Source of the DNA: Gordonia sp. UBA7599
Lineage (GTDB): Bacteria; Actinomycetota; Actinomycetes; Mycobacteriales; Mycobacteriaceae
Length of the DNA: 40,781 bases
Assembly: GCA_002477755.1 (NCBI GenBank)
Contig: DLKD01000062.1
Location: forward strand, 86,240-127,020
Direction of reading: 5' to 3'
Within the stretch, counting starts at the first letter, position 1. Each line of letters starts with the position of its first letter. Positions 8,902-16,537 of the stretch are shown one piece after another. Under the pieces are notes generated by a model. It had not been told where the DNA came from. It saw only the letters and a list, made by a program, of their open reading frames with translations, and ran no database searches. A program made the translations under genes and the position numbers.

Positions 8902-9477
8902 ATGGGACCCGTGACCCAACCGATCCCGCCGCAGCAGCCCGCTACCCCGCCCGGCTCCTATCCACCACCGGGGGCGTACCCGCCGCCGTACCCGGCGGCG
9001 CCGAAGAAGTCGTATGTCGGGCTGATCATCGGGATCCTCGCGGCCTTCTTCGTACTCCTGGCCGGCGTGGGCGTCGGCGGCTACTTCGTCTACCGCGCGG
9101 TCGGCGACGACCATTGCGGCACTGTCGCTGACGCAGCGGCGAGCACTGTGACGTCGGCGATGAGTTTCGATTCGGGCACCACCAAGGAGTCCTACCTCGC
9201 TCGAAACCGCGACCGGTGGACACCCTTCGGGTTCACCAGACTCCAGCAGCTCGCCGGCACCATCGAGCAGCTTCAAAAAATGAGCCCGACGGCGGTCAAC
9301 GTCCGCGTAGTGAACCAGTCGGTCAAGGAGTGCCAAGACGGACGGGCAAAGGTCCTCCTCGTCTTGCATAGTTCAGCCAAGGGCGCGGGGTCGTACAACA
9401 CGACCACGACCACGACAGCCACCATGCAATGGGTCGACGGCAAGTGGCTGGCCACCGATCTGAATGTCGTGAGCTAG
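8902..9477 (+). CDS. Proline-rich single-pass membrane protein with extracellular domain
   Basis: This protein has 191 residues in three parts. The N-terminus is cytoplasmic and proline/tyrosine-rich (SYPPPGAYPPPYPAAP), followed by one strong membrane helix (about residues 37-62, YVGLIIGILAAFFVLLAGVG) and an extracellular domain of about 125 residues with two cysteines (HCGTV, VKECQ). The tail TMQWVDGKWLATDLNVVS resembles NTF2/Mce-associated type domains. It starts 16 bp after the exporter permease on the same strand, so it likely belongs to the iron-box operon. Start is ATG 8902 or GTG 8911. No specific function is recognised; an accessory role for the exporter is an inference from position. 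Confidence 0.75.
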   Translation: MGPVTQPIPPQQPATPPGSYPPPGAYPPPYPAAPKKSYVGLIIGILAAFFVLLAGVGVGGYFVYRAVGDDHCGTVADAAASTVTSAMSFDSGTTKESYLARNRDRWTPFGFTRLQQLAGTIEQLQKMSPTAVNVRVVNQSVKECQDGRAKVLLVLHSSAKGAGSYNTTTTTTATMQWVDGKWLATDLNVVS

Positions 9478-9490
9478 AACCCGCGCACGT

Positions 9491-10564
9491 TCAGCGGCCG
9501 GTCAGGCGCAGGTCCAGCGGTGACGCCGGCCCGGTCGAGAGCAGCGCGAGGACCTGCGGGGAAATCCCCGGCCGGAACGTGACGGCCGCGCCCGTCTTGC
9601 CGTCGGGGGTCGCCCCGCGCAGGTCGACGTCGGCGATGTCGACGCGACGCGTGGCGTCGGTCCCGTTCATGTTGGTCGTCGAGGTCGCCATACTGAGCAC
9701 GCCCTGCCCGCCACGGACGACGAGGATCGGGTCGACGAGGGCGACCTCGTACAGGTGGAACCGCGTCGACGCGACGACGGTCCCGCGGAACCGCAGCGTA
9801 CCGTTGCCGCCGACCAGTGCACCGTCGACCAGCTCGAACGACATGCGTCCAGCCTTGTCGACCTCGGCGCCCTTACTGCCGGTGACGCTGCCCTGGGTCG
9901 TGCCGGAGACGGTCCGGTAGAACGACGGCGAGTAGGCCCACAGGAGGTTGTGGGCGGGCGGTTTCGGCGTGTTCGGGCCGGGCGCGGTGCTGTAGTGGAC
10001 TCCGACGGCCAACTCCTGCGATGCGTTGTCGGCGCCCGCGGCACCGTAGGTGTACACGCCCCACCGGGCGCCGGCCGGGATCGTCTTGGGCGTCGACAGT
10101 TTGAGCTTCGCGGTGAACGTGCCGTTCGGGTGCAGCGGCACCCACTGCTGGTAGATGGTGCGGCGGAAGTCGAAGGGTGCGGTCGGCACACGGTCCAGGG
10201 CAGTGCGCGCCATGGCCCACTGCACACCGCTGCGCGCGGTGGCACGCGACGACTCGGGCGCACCTGCCGACGGACGCCAGTGCGGCGCGAAAGCACCGAA
10301 GGCGATGAACACCCCGTGCGGCACTCCCGGCGGGACGGGTACCGGGAAACCCGACGTGTTTGCGGCTGGGTCGAAGCCGCTGCCCTTGACCACCAGCGTG
10401 TCACCGGGGTGCAGCGTCGTCGCACCGGCCGGGGTCACGCCGTCGGCGAGGTAGACGTTGATCGCGGGCCGCCACGGTGCCGCGACGGCGGTCGGGGCGG
10501 CCGCCGGGGCCAGCGCCCCCGCAGCGGCAACGGTGGCAACGAGAACACCGAGGAGTCGTCTCAT
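9491..10564 (-). CDS. Secreted HtaA-domain protein (probable heme binding)
   Basis: This protein has 357 residues with a Sec signal peptide (MRRLLGVLVATVAAAGALAP, cleavage near residue 28). An N-terminal beta-rich domain begins with LADGVTPAGATTLHPGDTLVV. The C-terminal 130 residues resemble an HtaA domain: SGSKG-like lead, LVGGNGTLRFRGTV, a strand with FHLYEVALVDPILVV, and an end at SPLDLRL. HtaA proteins of corynebacteria bind heme at the cell surface for iron uptake. The frame is open upstream, but the ATG at 10564 starts the signal peptide and lies directly after an IdeR-like box. No membrane anchor is seen at the C-terminus, so it may be released or held by other means. Convergent with the exporter operon. 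Confidence 0.78.
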   Translation of the reverse strand: MRRLLGVLVATVAAAGALAPAAAPTAVAAPWRPAINVYLADGVTPAGATTLHPGDTLVVKGSGFDPAANTSGFPVPVPPGVPHGVFIAFGAFAPHWRPSAGAPESSRATARSGVQWAMARTALDRVPTAPFDFRRTIYQQWVPLHPNGTFTAKLKLSTPKTIPAGARWGVYTYGAAGADNASQELAVGVHYSTAPGPNTPKPPAHNLLWAYSPSFYRTVSGTTQGSVTGSKGAEVDKAGRMSFELVDGALVGGNGTLRFRGTVVASTRFHLYEVALVDPILVVRGGQGVLSMATSTTNMNGTDATRRVDIADVDLRGATPDGKTGAAVTFRPGISPQVLALLSTGPASPLDLRLTGR

Positions 10565-10583
10565 GTAGGGCAGCCTAACTCCG
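10565..10583 (-). promoter_or_regulatory. IdeR/DtxR-like iron box before the HtaA-domain gene
   Basis: On the minus strand CGGAGTTAGGCTGCCCTAC matches the IdeR consensus TTAGGTTAGGCTAACCTAA at 12 of 19 bases, including an unbroken GTTAGGCT core and CCTA in the second arm. It ends right next to the ATG, in the same arrangement as the box before the exporter ATPase (AGTTAGGCT in both). TAGGCT can again serve as the -10 box. Confidence 0.6.
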
Positions 10584-10662
10584 GTCGTGTTGACCGCCCA
10601 GAGCCGGGGACCCGATGGGTCCATTGGTCCCGCGGTGGCCCCCTCCGGTCCCCCTCTGGGAC

Positions 10663-11682
10663 TCAGTACGCCGACGCGACGCCGGTGGGCACGATCCCGT
10701 GGTGGAGCTGCGCCACATCGGGATGCGCACGGACCCGTGACTTCCAGGCATTCTCCCCATAGGTGGCGAAGATCGGGTTGCCCGGATCGAGTTCGACCCC
10801 CGGACCGCTGGCGGCGACGTCGAACACCGGGATCTGGGCGTCCAGTCCGGGGTTGTAGAAGAACGGCACCGAAACCCGGTCCTTGCCGGGCGGCGGGCTC
10901 TGCACACGGTGTCGCGTCGCGCGCAGCACACCGCCGGTGGCCACCTCGAGGAGTTCGCCGATGTTGACGATGAACGTGTATGGGATGGGTGGGGCGTCGA
11001 TCCATTCACCCCGCTGGGCCTCCACCTGCAGGCCGTCGGAACCGGGCTCGGCCAACAGCAGCGTCAGCACACCCGAGTCCTTGTGCGCCCCCACGCCCTG
11101 GGATAGGTCGTCGGTGCCCGGATAGCGCACCAACTTGGTCAACGTCGCCGGCTCTGCGAACGCCTCGTCGAAGATGTCGGGCCGCGCCCCGAGCGCGACG
11201 GCCCACTGCTGTAGGAGTCGGCGGCCGACGTTGCTGACCGTCTCGGTCCAGGCAGTGAAGATGTCTCGGAACTCCGGCGGCGACGACGGCCAGAGGTTGG
11301 GCCCCTGGAGATTCCAAAAACCTTCGGCGTCGTCGATGGGCTCACGGTCGGGGCCCAGGTCGATCTGCTCGCGCCAGTCGGTCTGCCCATTGGTGAGTTC
11401 ACCGCCGATGCGCGTGTAGCCGCGAAACTGCGGGCTCTTCAGCTGGCTGACCTCGTCCTTGACCTGGGCCGGTTGCGCGAAGAAGCTGCGCGCAGTCGCC
11501 AGCACCCGGTCGAACTCGTCGTCGACGATGCCGTGCCCGGTCAGGTAGAAGAAGCCGACGTTGCTGCTGGCGTCCAGCAGCTCGGCTTGGAAGCGCTGCG
11601 GGTCGGAGTCGGCGAGGGACAAATCGAGAACCGGGAGTGACGCATGAACCACCCCCACATTGTGGACCGGCCCCGCAGTCAT
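10663..11682 (-). CDS. 2-oxoglutarate/Fe(II)-dependent oxygenase (isopenicillin N synthase-like)
   Basis: This enzyme has about 339 residues with the two domains of the IPNS-like superfamily. The N-terminal DIOX_N part runs from LPVLDLSLAD through GFFYLTGHGI. The C-terminal 2OG-FeII part carries the iron ligands His200 and Asp202 (GAHKDSG) and His258 (RATRHRV), and the 2-oxoglutarate-binding Arg269-x-Ser271 (DRVSVPFF). All catalytic residues are present. The substrate cannot be named; related enzymes hydroxylate or oxidise small molecules. I chose ATG 11682; GTGs at 11658 and 11652 are alternatives closer to the conserved core. The gene is divergent from the aldo/keto reductase with about 40 bp between the chosen starts. 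Confidence 0.88.
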   Translation of the reverse strand: MTAGPVHNVGVVHASLPVLDLSLADSDPQRFQAELLDASSNVGFFYLTGHGIVDDEFDRVLATARSFFAQPAQVKDEVSQLKSPQFRGYTRIGGELTNGQTDWREQIDLGPDREPIDDAEGFWNLQGPNLWPSSPPEFRDIFTAWTETVSNVGRRLLQQWAVALGARPDIFDEAFAEPATLTKLVRYPGTDDLSQGVGAHKDSGVLTLLLAEPGSDGLQVEAQRGEWIDAPPIPYTFIVNIGELLEVATGGVLRATRHRVQSPPPGKDRVSVPFFYNPGLDAQIPVFDVAASGPGVELDPGNPIFATYGENAWKSRVRAHPDVAQLHHGIVPTGVASAY

Positions 11683-11722
11683 CCTCAACAATGTGCGCAC
11701 GGCGACCCGATATCCTCCGACC

Positions 11723-12607
11723 ATGGTCTCCCGGTCACCGTCGGTCATCCTCAACGACTCGCACACCATGCCCCAACTGGGCCTGGGCGTCTGGCAGGCC
11801 GACGACGAGGAGACCGAGGAGATCGTCCGATTCGCCCTCGACGACGCGGGTTACCGCAGCATCGACACTGCCACCGACTACGGCAATGAAGCCGGGGTGG
11901 GTCGCGGCCTGGCCGCCAGCGGCGTCGACCGCGACGACGTCTTCATCACGACCAAGCTGTGGAACGCCGAGCATGGTCGCGTGAACACGCTTGCCGCCGT
12001 CGACACGAGCCTCTCGCTGTTGGGCCTGGACCATCTCGACCTCTATCTGATCCATTGGCCGCTCGTCGGCCACGAGGAACGGCTGGTTGAAACGTGGGCG
12101 ACGATGATCGAGATCCAGGGCGCCGGCAAGGCGCGCTCGATCGGTGTCAGCAACTTCGAGCCGCACCACCTCGATCTGCTCGCCGCGCACACCGACGTGG
12201 TTCCCGCGGTCAACCAGGTCGAACTCCACCCGTTGTTGCAGCAGCGCGAGCTGCGCAGTTATTGCGCTGAGCGCGGGATCACCGTCGAAGCGTGGAGCCC
12301 CCTCGGCGGCAGCGGTAGAGGCTGGGGCGGCGAACCACACACCAACCAGCTATTGGGCAATCCAACCCTGGCCGTGATCGCCGAGAAGCACGGGAAGTCC
12401 ATCGCTCAGGTCATCATCCGGTGGCATCTGCAGAGCGGTATCGTCGTCATCCCGAAGTCCTCGCGCACCGCCCGCGTCGCGCAGAACGCCGAGGTCTTCG
12501 ACTTCGCACTCGACGACGAGGACATGGCCGTCATCAACGGCCTCGACGCGGGGCGGCGCTTCGGCGCCCACCCCGACGAGCTGAACTTCGGCGCACCGGC
12601 GTCGTAG
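11723..12607 (+). CDS. Aldo/keto reductase (AKR5-like, 2,5-diketogluconate reductase type)
   Basis: This is a 294-residue NADPH-dependent TIM-barrel reductase. The catalytic tetrad is visible: Asp48 and Tyr53 (IDTATDYGNE), Lys78 (TTKLWN) and His111 (LIHWPL). The signature IGVSNFEPHHL and the cofactor-phosphate site IPKSSRTARVAQN near the C-terminus are intact. Such enzymes reduce small aldehydes, ketones and dicarbonyls such as methylglyoxal. An upstream in-frame start exists, but ATG 11723 fits the family N-terminus and lies 6 nt after TATCCT, as in a leaderless promoter. It converges with metI, whose stop is 20 bp away. Confidence 0.93.
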   Translation: MVSRSPSVILNDSHTMPQLGLGVWQADDEETEEIVRFALDDAGYRSIDTATDYGNEAGVGRGLAASGVDRDDVFITTKLWNAEHGRVNTLAAVDTSLSLLGLDHLDLYLIHWPLVGHEERLVETWATMIEIQGAGKARSIGVSNFEPHHLDLLAAHTDVVPAVNQVELHPLLQQRELRSYCAERGITVEAWSPLGGSGRGWGGEPHTNQLLGNPTLAVIAEKHGKSIAQVIIRWHLQSGIVVIPKSSRTARVAQNAEVFDFALDDEDMAVINGLDAGRRFGAHPDELNFGAPAS

Positions 12608-12627
12608 CCACCGATGGCGGGCCGCGC

Positions 12628-13293
12628 TCAAGCGCGCCGCATTGCCTTGTCCGACAGCCAGTTCCCGAAGAACTGTGCCGCCTGTACGAGGACGATGATC
12701 GCCGCCACCGCGATCCAGGTGACCCACCAATTGAACCGCTGGTAGCCGTACTGGATGGCGAAGTTACCCAGACCGCCGCCGCCGATCGACCCGGCCACCG
12801 CGGTCATGTCCACCACAGTGATGAAGATGAAGGTGTAGCCCAGGATCAACGGGCCCAGTGCCTCAGGCAGCAGCACCCGGAAGATGATGCGCAGCGGGCT
12901 GGCACCCAGAGCGACGGCCGCCTCCACCACCCCCGGGTCCGTGGACACCAAGTTCTGCTCGACGATTCGCGAGATACCGAACGTCGCCGCGATCACCAGT
13001 GCGAAGATCGCCGCACCGGTACCGATCGTGGTGCCGACGACCTTCACCGTCAACGGTCCAATCGCGACGATGAAGATGATGAACGGGATCGGCCGGACGA
13101 AGTTCACGATGACGTTGAGGATCTGGTAGACCCACACGTTCTCCAGGATTCCGCCGCGGCGCGTGGTGTACAGCGCGATGCCCAGGGCCAATCCCAGGAT
13201 TCCGCCGACGACCAGCGTCGCGACCACCATCTGCAGCGTCTGCCAGAGCGACTCCCAGAAAATCGGTCCGAGGGTGTCCCAATCGATGTTCAT
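12628..13293 (-). CDS. metI: Methionine ABC importer permease
   Basis: This is a 221-residue membrane permease with five hydrophobic helices, the MetI component of the D/L-methionine uptake system. The cytoplasmic coupling loop holds the EAA-type sequence EAAVALGASPLRIIFRVLLPEA, which docks to the MetN ATPase. The last gene of a three-gene operon, it overlaps metN by four bases. It begins MNIDWDTLGPIFWESLWQTL, typical of MetI. No internal damage seen. Confidence 0.93.
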   Translation of the reverse strand: MNIDWDTLGPIFWESLWQTLQMVVATLVVGGILGLALGIALYTTRRGGILENVWVYQILNVIVNFVRPIPFIIFIVAIGPLTVKVVGTTIGTGAAIFALVIAATFGISRIVEQNLVSTDPGVVEAAVALGASPLRIIFRVLLPEALGPLILGYTFIFITVVDMTAVAGSIGGGGLGNFAIQYGYQRFNWWVTWIAVAAIIVLVQAAQFFGNWLSDKAMRRA

Positions 13294-14381
13294 GACGCCA
13301 CCCCTTCCGATCCCAGCACCTCGGCTTCGGGGGTGGATTCCCGCAAACGGGCGATCGCCGCGGCGACCGCCTCGTCGGAGCCCTTGAGTAGCAACGTGAT
13401 GTTGCCGACGGACCGCCCCTGCAGGGCCGAGATACCGCCGTAGACGAACTCGAATCCAAGGTCGGTGCTGCGCGTGACGTCGGCGAGGATGTCGCCGACG
13501 GCGGTGTGCTCACCGATGGGCACCGAGATGAACGTGCCGCTGGTGTAGCGGGCGGTCAGGGTCGCCGTTTCGGCCGCGTTGGGCCGCCCGTGCAGGGAGT
13601 CTTCGACGATGCTCTTGGTCAACCGTGCCTGCGGGTGGGCGAAGACGTCGTAAACATCGCCCTCCTCCACGAGGCGCCCCTTGTCCAGGACGGCGACCCG
13701 GGTCGCGAGTTTGCGGACGACGTCCATCTCGTGGGTGATGACGACGACGGTGATGCCGAACTCGTCGTTGACCCGTTTCAGCAGTGTCAGGACATCGTTA
13801 GTGGTCTGCGGGTCCAAGGCTGACGTCGCCTCGTCGGCGAGGAGCACCGACGGATTGGCGGCCAGCGCGCGGGCGATGCCGACGCGCTGCTTCTGCCCGC
13901 CCGACAGCTGGGTGGGGTACTCCCAGGCTTTGTCGGCGAGGCCGACGAAGTGTAGAAGTTCGGCGATCCGGTTGCGGCGCTGCGCCTTTGGGTACCCGGC
14001 GACCTCCAGGGCGAAGTCCACGTTGGCGTAGACGGTCCGCGAGTTCAGCAGGTTGAACTGTTGGAAGACCATCGAGACGCGGGTGCGCAGGCTGCGGATC
14101 GCCTTGCCGCGCAGCGTGCCCAGGTCGACACCCTCCACGAAGACCTGTCCGGAGGTGGGGCGTTCCAGGGCGTTGATCAGTCGCACCGCGGTGCTCTTAC
14201 CCGCCCCCGATCCGCCGATGATGGCGAAGATCTCGCCGCGGTCGATGGTCAGGTTGATGTCCGAGAGGGCGTCGAAGACCTCCTTGGACCCCTTGACCGG
14301 GTAGGACTTGGTGACGTGCCGCAGTTCGATGATCGGTTCGGTGGTTGCGTCGGAGCTCACCTCGGTGCTCGCGTCGGTCAT
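13290..14381 (-). CDS. metN: Methionine ABC importer ATPase with C-terminal NIL domain
   Basis: This ATPase of 363 residues has Walker A GGSGAGKS (56-63), Q-loop SMVFQQFNLL, signature QLSGGQKQR, and Walker B VLLADEATSALDP, all intact. The last 80 residues (FISVPIGEHTAVGDIL...GNITLLLKG) form the NIL ligand-binding domain, which in E. coli MetN binds methionine and shuts the transporter (trans-inhibition). It overlaps metI downstream and metQ upstream by four bases each. Together these three genes make a full methionine importer. Confidence 0.95.
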   Translation of the reverse strand: MTDASTEVSSDATTEPIIELRHVTKSYPVKGSKEVFDALSDINLTIDRGEIFAIIGGSGAGKSTAVRLINALERPTSGQVFVEGVDLGTLRGKAIRSLRTRVSMVFQQFNLLNSRTVYANVDFALEVAGYPKAQRRNRIAELLHFVGLADKAWEYPTQLSGGQKQRVGIARALAANPSVLLADEATSALDPQTTNDVLTLLKRVNDEFGITVVVITHEMDVVRKLATRVAVLDKGRLVEEGDVYDVFAHPQARLTKSIVEDSLHGRPNAAETATLTARYTSGTFISVPIGEHTAVGDILADVTRSTDLGFEFVYGGISALQGRSVGNITLLLKGSDEAVAAAIARLRESTPEAEVLGSEGVAS

Positions 14382-15346
14382 CGCAGCTCGTCCTCGAGTC
14401 GATTGAGGATCGTCGCCAATTCGTCGGCGGGCCGCGTGACGATCACCGCTGTGTCCTTCGACTGGGAAATGAGGGCGGCGGTCACCTCGGGGGCGTGAAA
14501 GGCCTCGACGACCTTCTGAAATTCCGGCTTCCCCTTGTCGGCCGACCGCGACACGATGATGTTGATGTAGGGCTCGGCGGCGCGGCTGTTCGGGTCGTCC
14601 TGGTAAATCGCCGTCTTGGGATCCAGGCCGGCGTCCTGGGCGAAGTTGTTGTTGATCACCGCAGCGTCCACCGAGGGCAGGGACGTCACCGTCTGCTGCG
14701 CGGCCACCGGCACCACCCGCACCCGCGAGCTCGGCAACACGTCGGCGGGCGTCGACTTGATTGTGCCGCCGCCCCGCAGTTCGACGAGCTTGGCCGACTG
14801 CAGCACCAGCAGGGCACGCGCCTGGTTCGTCGCGTCGTTGGGAATCGCGACCTGCCCGCCGACGGGGATCGCCTCGATCGAGGTGACCTTCTTGGAGTAC
14901 ACCGCCAACGGGACGATATAGGTGGAGCCCACCGGGGTGAGGTCGCTGTTGGTGGACGTGTTGTAGTCGGCCAGGAACTGTAGGTGTTGGAACAGGTTGA
15001 GATCGACCTGTCGCTGCGCCAGCGCCGGGTTGACCTGGTTGCCGTCGGCAAAGCTCACCGTCTTGATGGTGACGCCCTTGTCCTTGGCCTTGCGCACGAA
15101 GATCGGCCAGTAGTCCTGAGTTGCCTCGGTGGTGGCGATGGAGACCTCGGAACCGTCGTCGTCGCGGAACAGTCCCGACGAGCCGAAGAAGGTGAATACC
15201 GCACCGATCAGCAGTGCGACAGCGACCGCGCCGCCGGCGAAGAGCAGACTCCGATCACGTTTGGGCTTGGGCGGCAGCCAATACTGATCGGTCGGGTCGC
15301 CCGGAATTGCAGGATCGCCCGAAGCCGTGTTCTTGTCTTCGGTCAC
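14378..15346 (-). CDS. metQ: Methionine-binding protein, membrane-anchored without lipobox
   Basis: This NlpA/MetQ-family substrate-binding protein has 322 residues. Features include TTEATQDYWPIFVRKAKDKG, VDLNLFQHLQFLADYN and DAAVINNNFAQDAGLDP, all typical of MetQ. It differs in its N-terminus: a cytoplasmic basic tail (PPKPKRDR), then one hydrophobic helix (about residues 33-55), with no lipobox cysteine. There is no cysteine anywhere in the protein. It is thus probably held by an uncleaved signal anchor, or released if cleaved. The GTG at 15346 starts the operon metQ-metN-metI. No SAM or other riboswitch could be recognised in the 120 bp upstream. Confidence 0.9.
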   Translation of the reverse strand: MTEDKNTASGDPAIPGDPTDQYWLPPKPKRDRSLLFAGGAVAVALLIGAVFTFFGSSGLFRDDDGSEVSIATTEATQDYWPIFVRKAKDKGVTIKTVSFADGNQVNPALAQRQVDLNLFQHLQFLADYNTSTNSDLTPVGSTYIVPLAVYSKKVTSIEAIPVGGQVAIPNDATNQARALLVLQSAKLVELRGGGTIKSTPADVLPSSRVRVVPVAAQQTVTSLPSVDAAVINNNFAQDAGLDPKTAIYQDDPNSRAAEPYINIIVSRSADKGKPEFQKVVEAFHAPEVTAALISQSKDTAVIVTRPADELATILNRLEDELR

Positions 15347-15466
15347 GTCATGATCATCGGCGATCGGGGGTCGATACGCCGGACAAATCCCCCCACACCA
15401 CGCGCATTGCCTGTTCTGGGCTTTTCCTCAGCGTGAACCAAAAGGGGCGTGCTGGCGTGTCGCTGT

Positions 15467-16537
15467 TCAGCGCGGGTCGAGGCCCCAATGCTCGGGCACC
15501 ATACGGCTGGGCTGGACGCGCGGCGGCTCCCCCGGCATCTTTGGAAAACTCGGCGGATACGGCAGGTCGCCGAGTCCGTCGCCGGCATCGCGGGCGACCA
15601 TCTCCAGCAGCGGCTCGATCCCGACGGAGGCGGCCGACATCTGCGCCCACGGATCTCCCCGTCGCGCCAGCAAACCGGGAACCGTTGCGACGGTGAGCTC
15701 GGCCGGATCGACGTCGACGAGTTCGTCCCACGTCACCGGCGTCGAGACGCGCGCGGTCGGGCTGCGCCGCACGGAGTAGGCGCTGGCCATGCTGCGGTCG
15801 CGGGCGTTCTGGTTGTAGTCGATGAACACGCGGTCGCCACGCTCCTCCTTCCACCACGACATGGTGATGCGGTCGGGGGCCCGCCGTTCCATCTCGCGGC
15901 CGAGTGCGATCACGGCGCGGCGGGTAGCGATGAAGTCCCATTGCGGACGGATAGGGATGAAGACGTGGATGCCGCGACTGCCCGACGTCTTGACGAAGCC
16001 GGGCAGACCGAGCTCGTCGAGGACCGGTTTGACGACGTCTAGGGCGACTGCCCGCACATCGTCGAAAGTCTTTTCCGGCGGCGGGTCGAGGTCGATGCGC
16101 AGCTGGTCGGGGTGGTTGTTGGGCGCGTCGGTCCCGTCGTCGGCGGTGGGCCAGCTGTGAAAGGTGACGGTGCCCATCTGGGAGGCCCACGCGATGTCGG
16201 CGGGGATCGTCGGGCACAGCGCATGGCCGGTGCGTCCCGACGGGAACTCGATGAGTGTGGCGTGCAGGTAGTCGGGATGCTTGCGGGGCAGGTGCTTTTG
16301 GTAGACCTCGTCGCCGGTGATGCCGTCGGGGAAGCGCTGCAGGAACGCCGGGCGGCGATACAGCGCGCGCAGCAGCGGGCCGGGTTCGGCGGCGGTGCCC
16401 GACATCGCGACGTAGTAGTCGAAGAGTGTCTTCTTCTGGCCTGCTGGCCCGTCGAGTTCGGGGAAAACGACCTTGTCCGGGCTCGACAGCCGGACCGCGA
16501 CACCGTCGACGTCGACCTCTATTGCCGGTGAGGCCAT
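15467..16537 (-). CDS. LigD-type primase-polymerase (Prim-PolC-like)
   Basis: This is a stand-alone 356-residue archaeo-eukaryotic primase-type polymerase of the LigD-Pol family. It fills short gaps with ribo- or deoxynucleotides in DNA repair. Catalytic Asp149 and Asp151 lie in RIDLDPPPEKTF, and the nucleotide-binding stretch FVKTSGSRGIHVFIPI is at 182-196. Family members in mycobacteria (Rv3730c, MSMEG_6301) are named Prim-PolC and act with LigC in base excision repair. Here the ATG overlaps the ligase stop by one base (TGATG), so the two are coupled. No ligase or phosphoesterase domain is fused, and no ku gene is in the window. Confidence 0.92.
   Translation of the reverse strand: MASPAIEVDVDGVAVRLSSPDKVVFPELDGPAGQKKTLFDYYVAMSGTAAEPGPLLRALYRRPAFLQRFPDGITGDEVYQKHLPRKHPDYLHATLIEFPSGRTGHALCPTIPADIAWASQMGTVTFHSWPTADDGTDAPNNHPDQLRIDLDPPPEKTFDDVRAVALDVVKPVLDELGLPGFVKTSGSRGIHVFIPIRPQWDFIATRRAVIALGREMERRAPDRITMSWWKEERGDRVFIDYNQNARDRSMASAYSVRRSPTARVSTPVTWDELVDVDPAELTVATVPGLLARRGDPWAQMSAASVGIEPLLEMVARDAGDGLGDLPYPPSFPKMPGEPPRVQPSRMVPEHWGLDPR

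Noticed and set aside
9491-11005. HtaA-domain protein extended to 504 codons
   Set aside because: The extension overlaps the oxygenase gene in another frame and would bury the signal peptide that begins at 10564.
15347-15466. SAM-responsive riboswitch before metQ
   Set aside because: The 120 bp show no recognisable S-box or SAM-IV core; only a possible promoter could be imagined.
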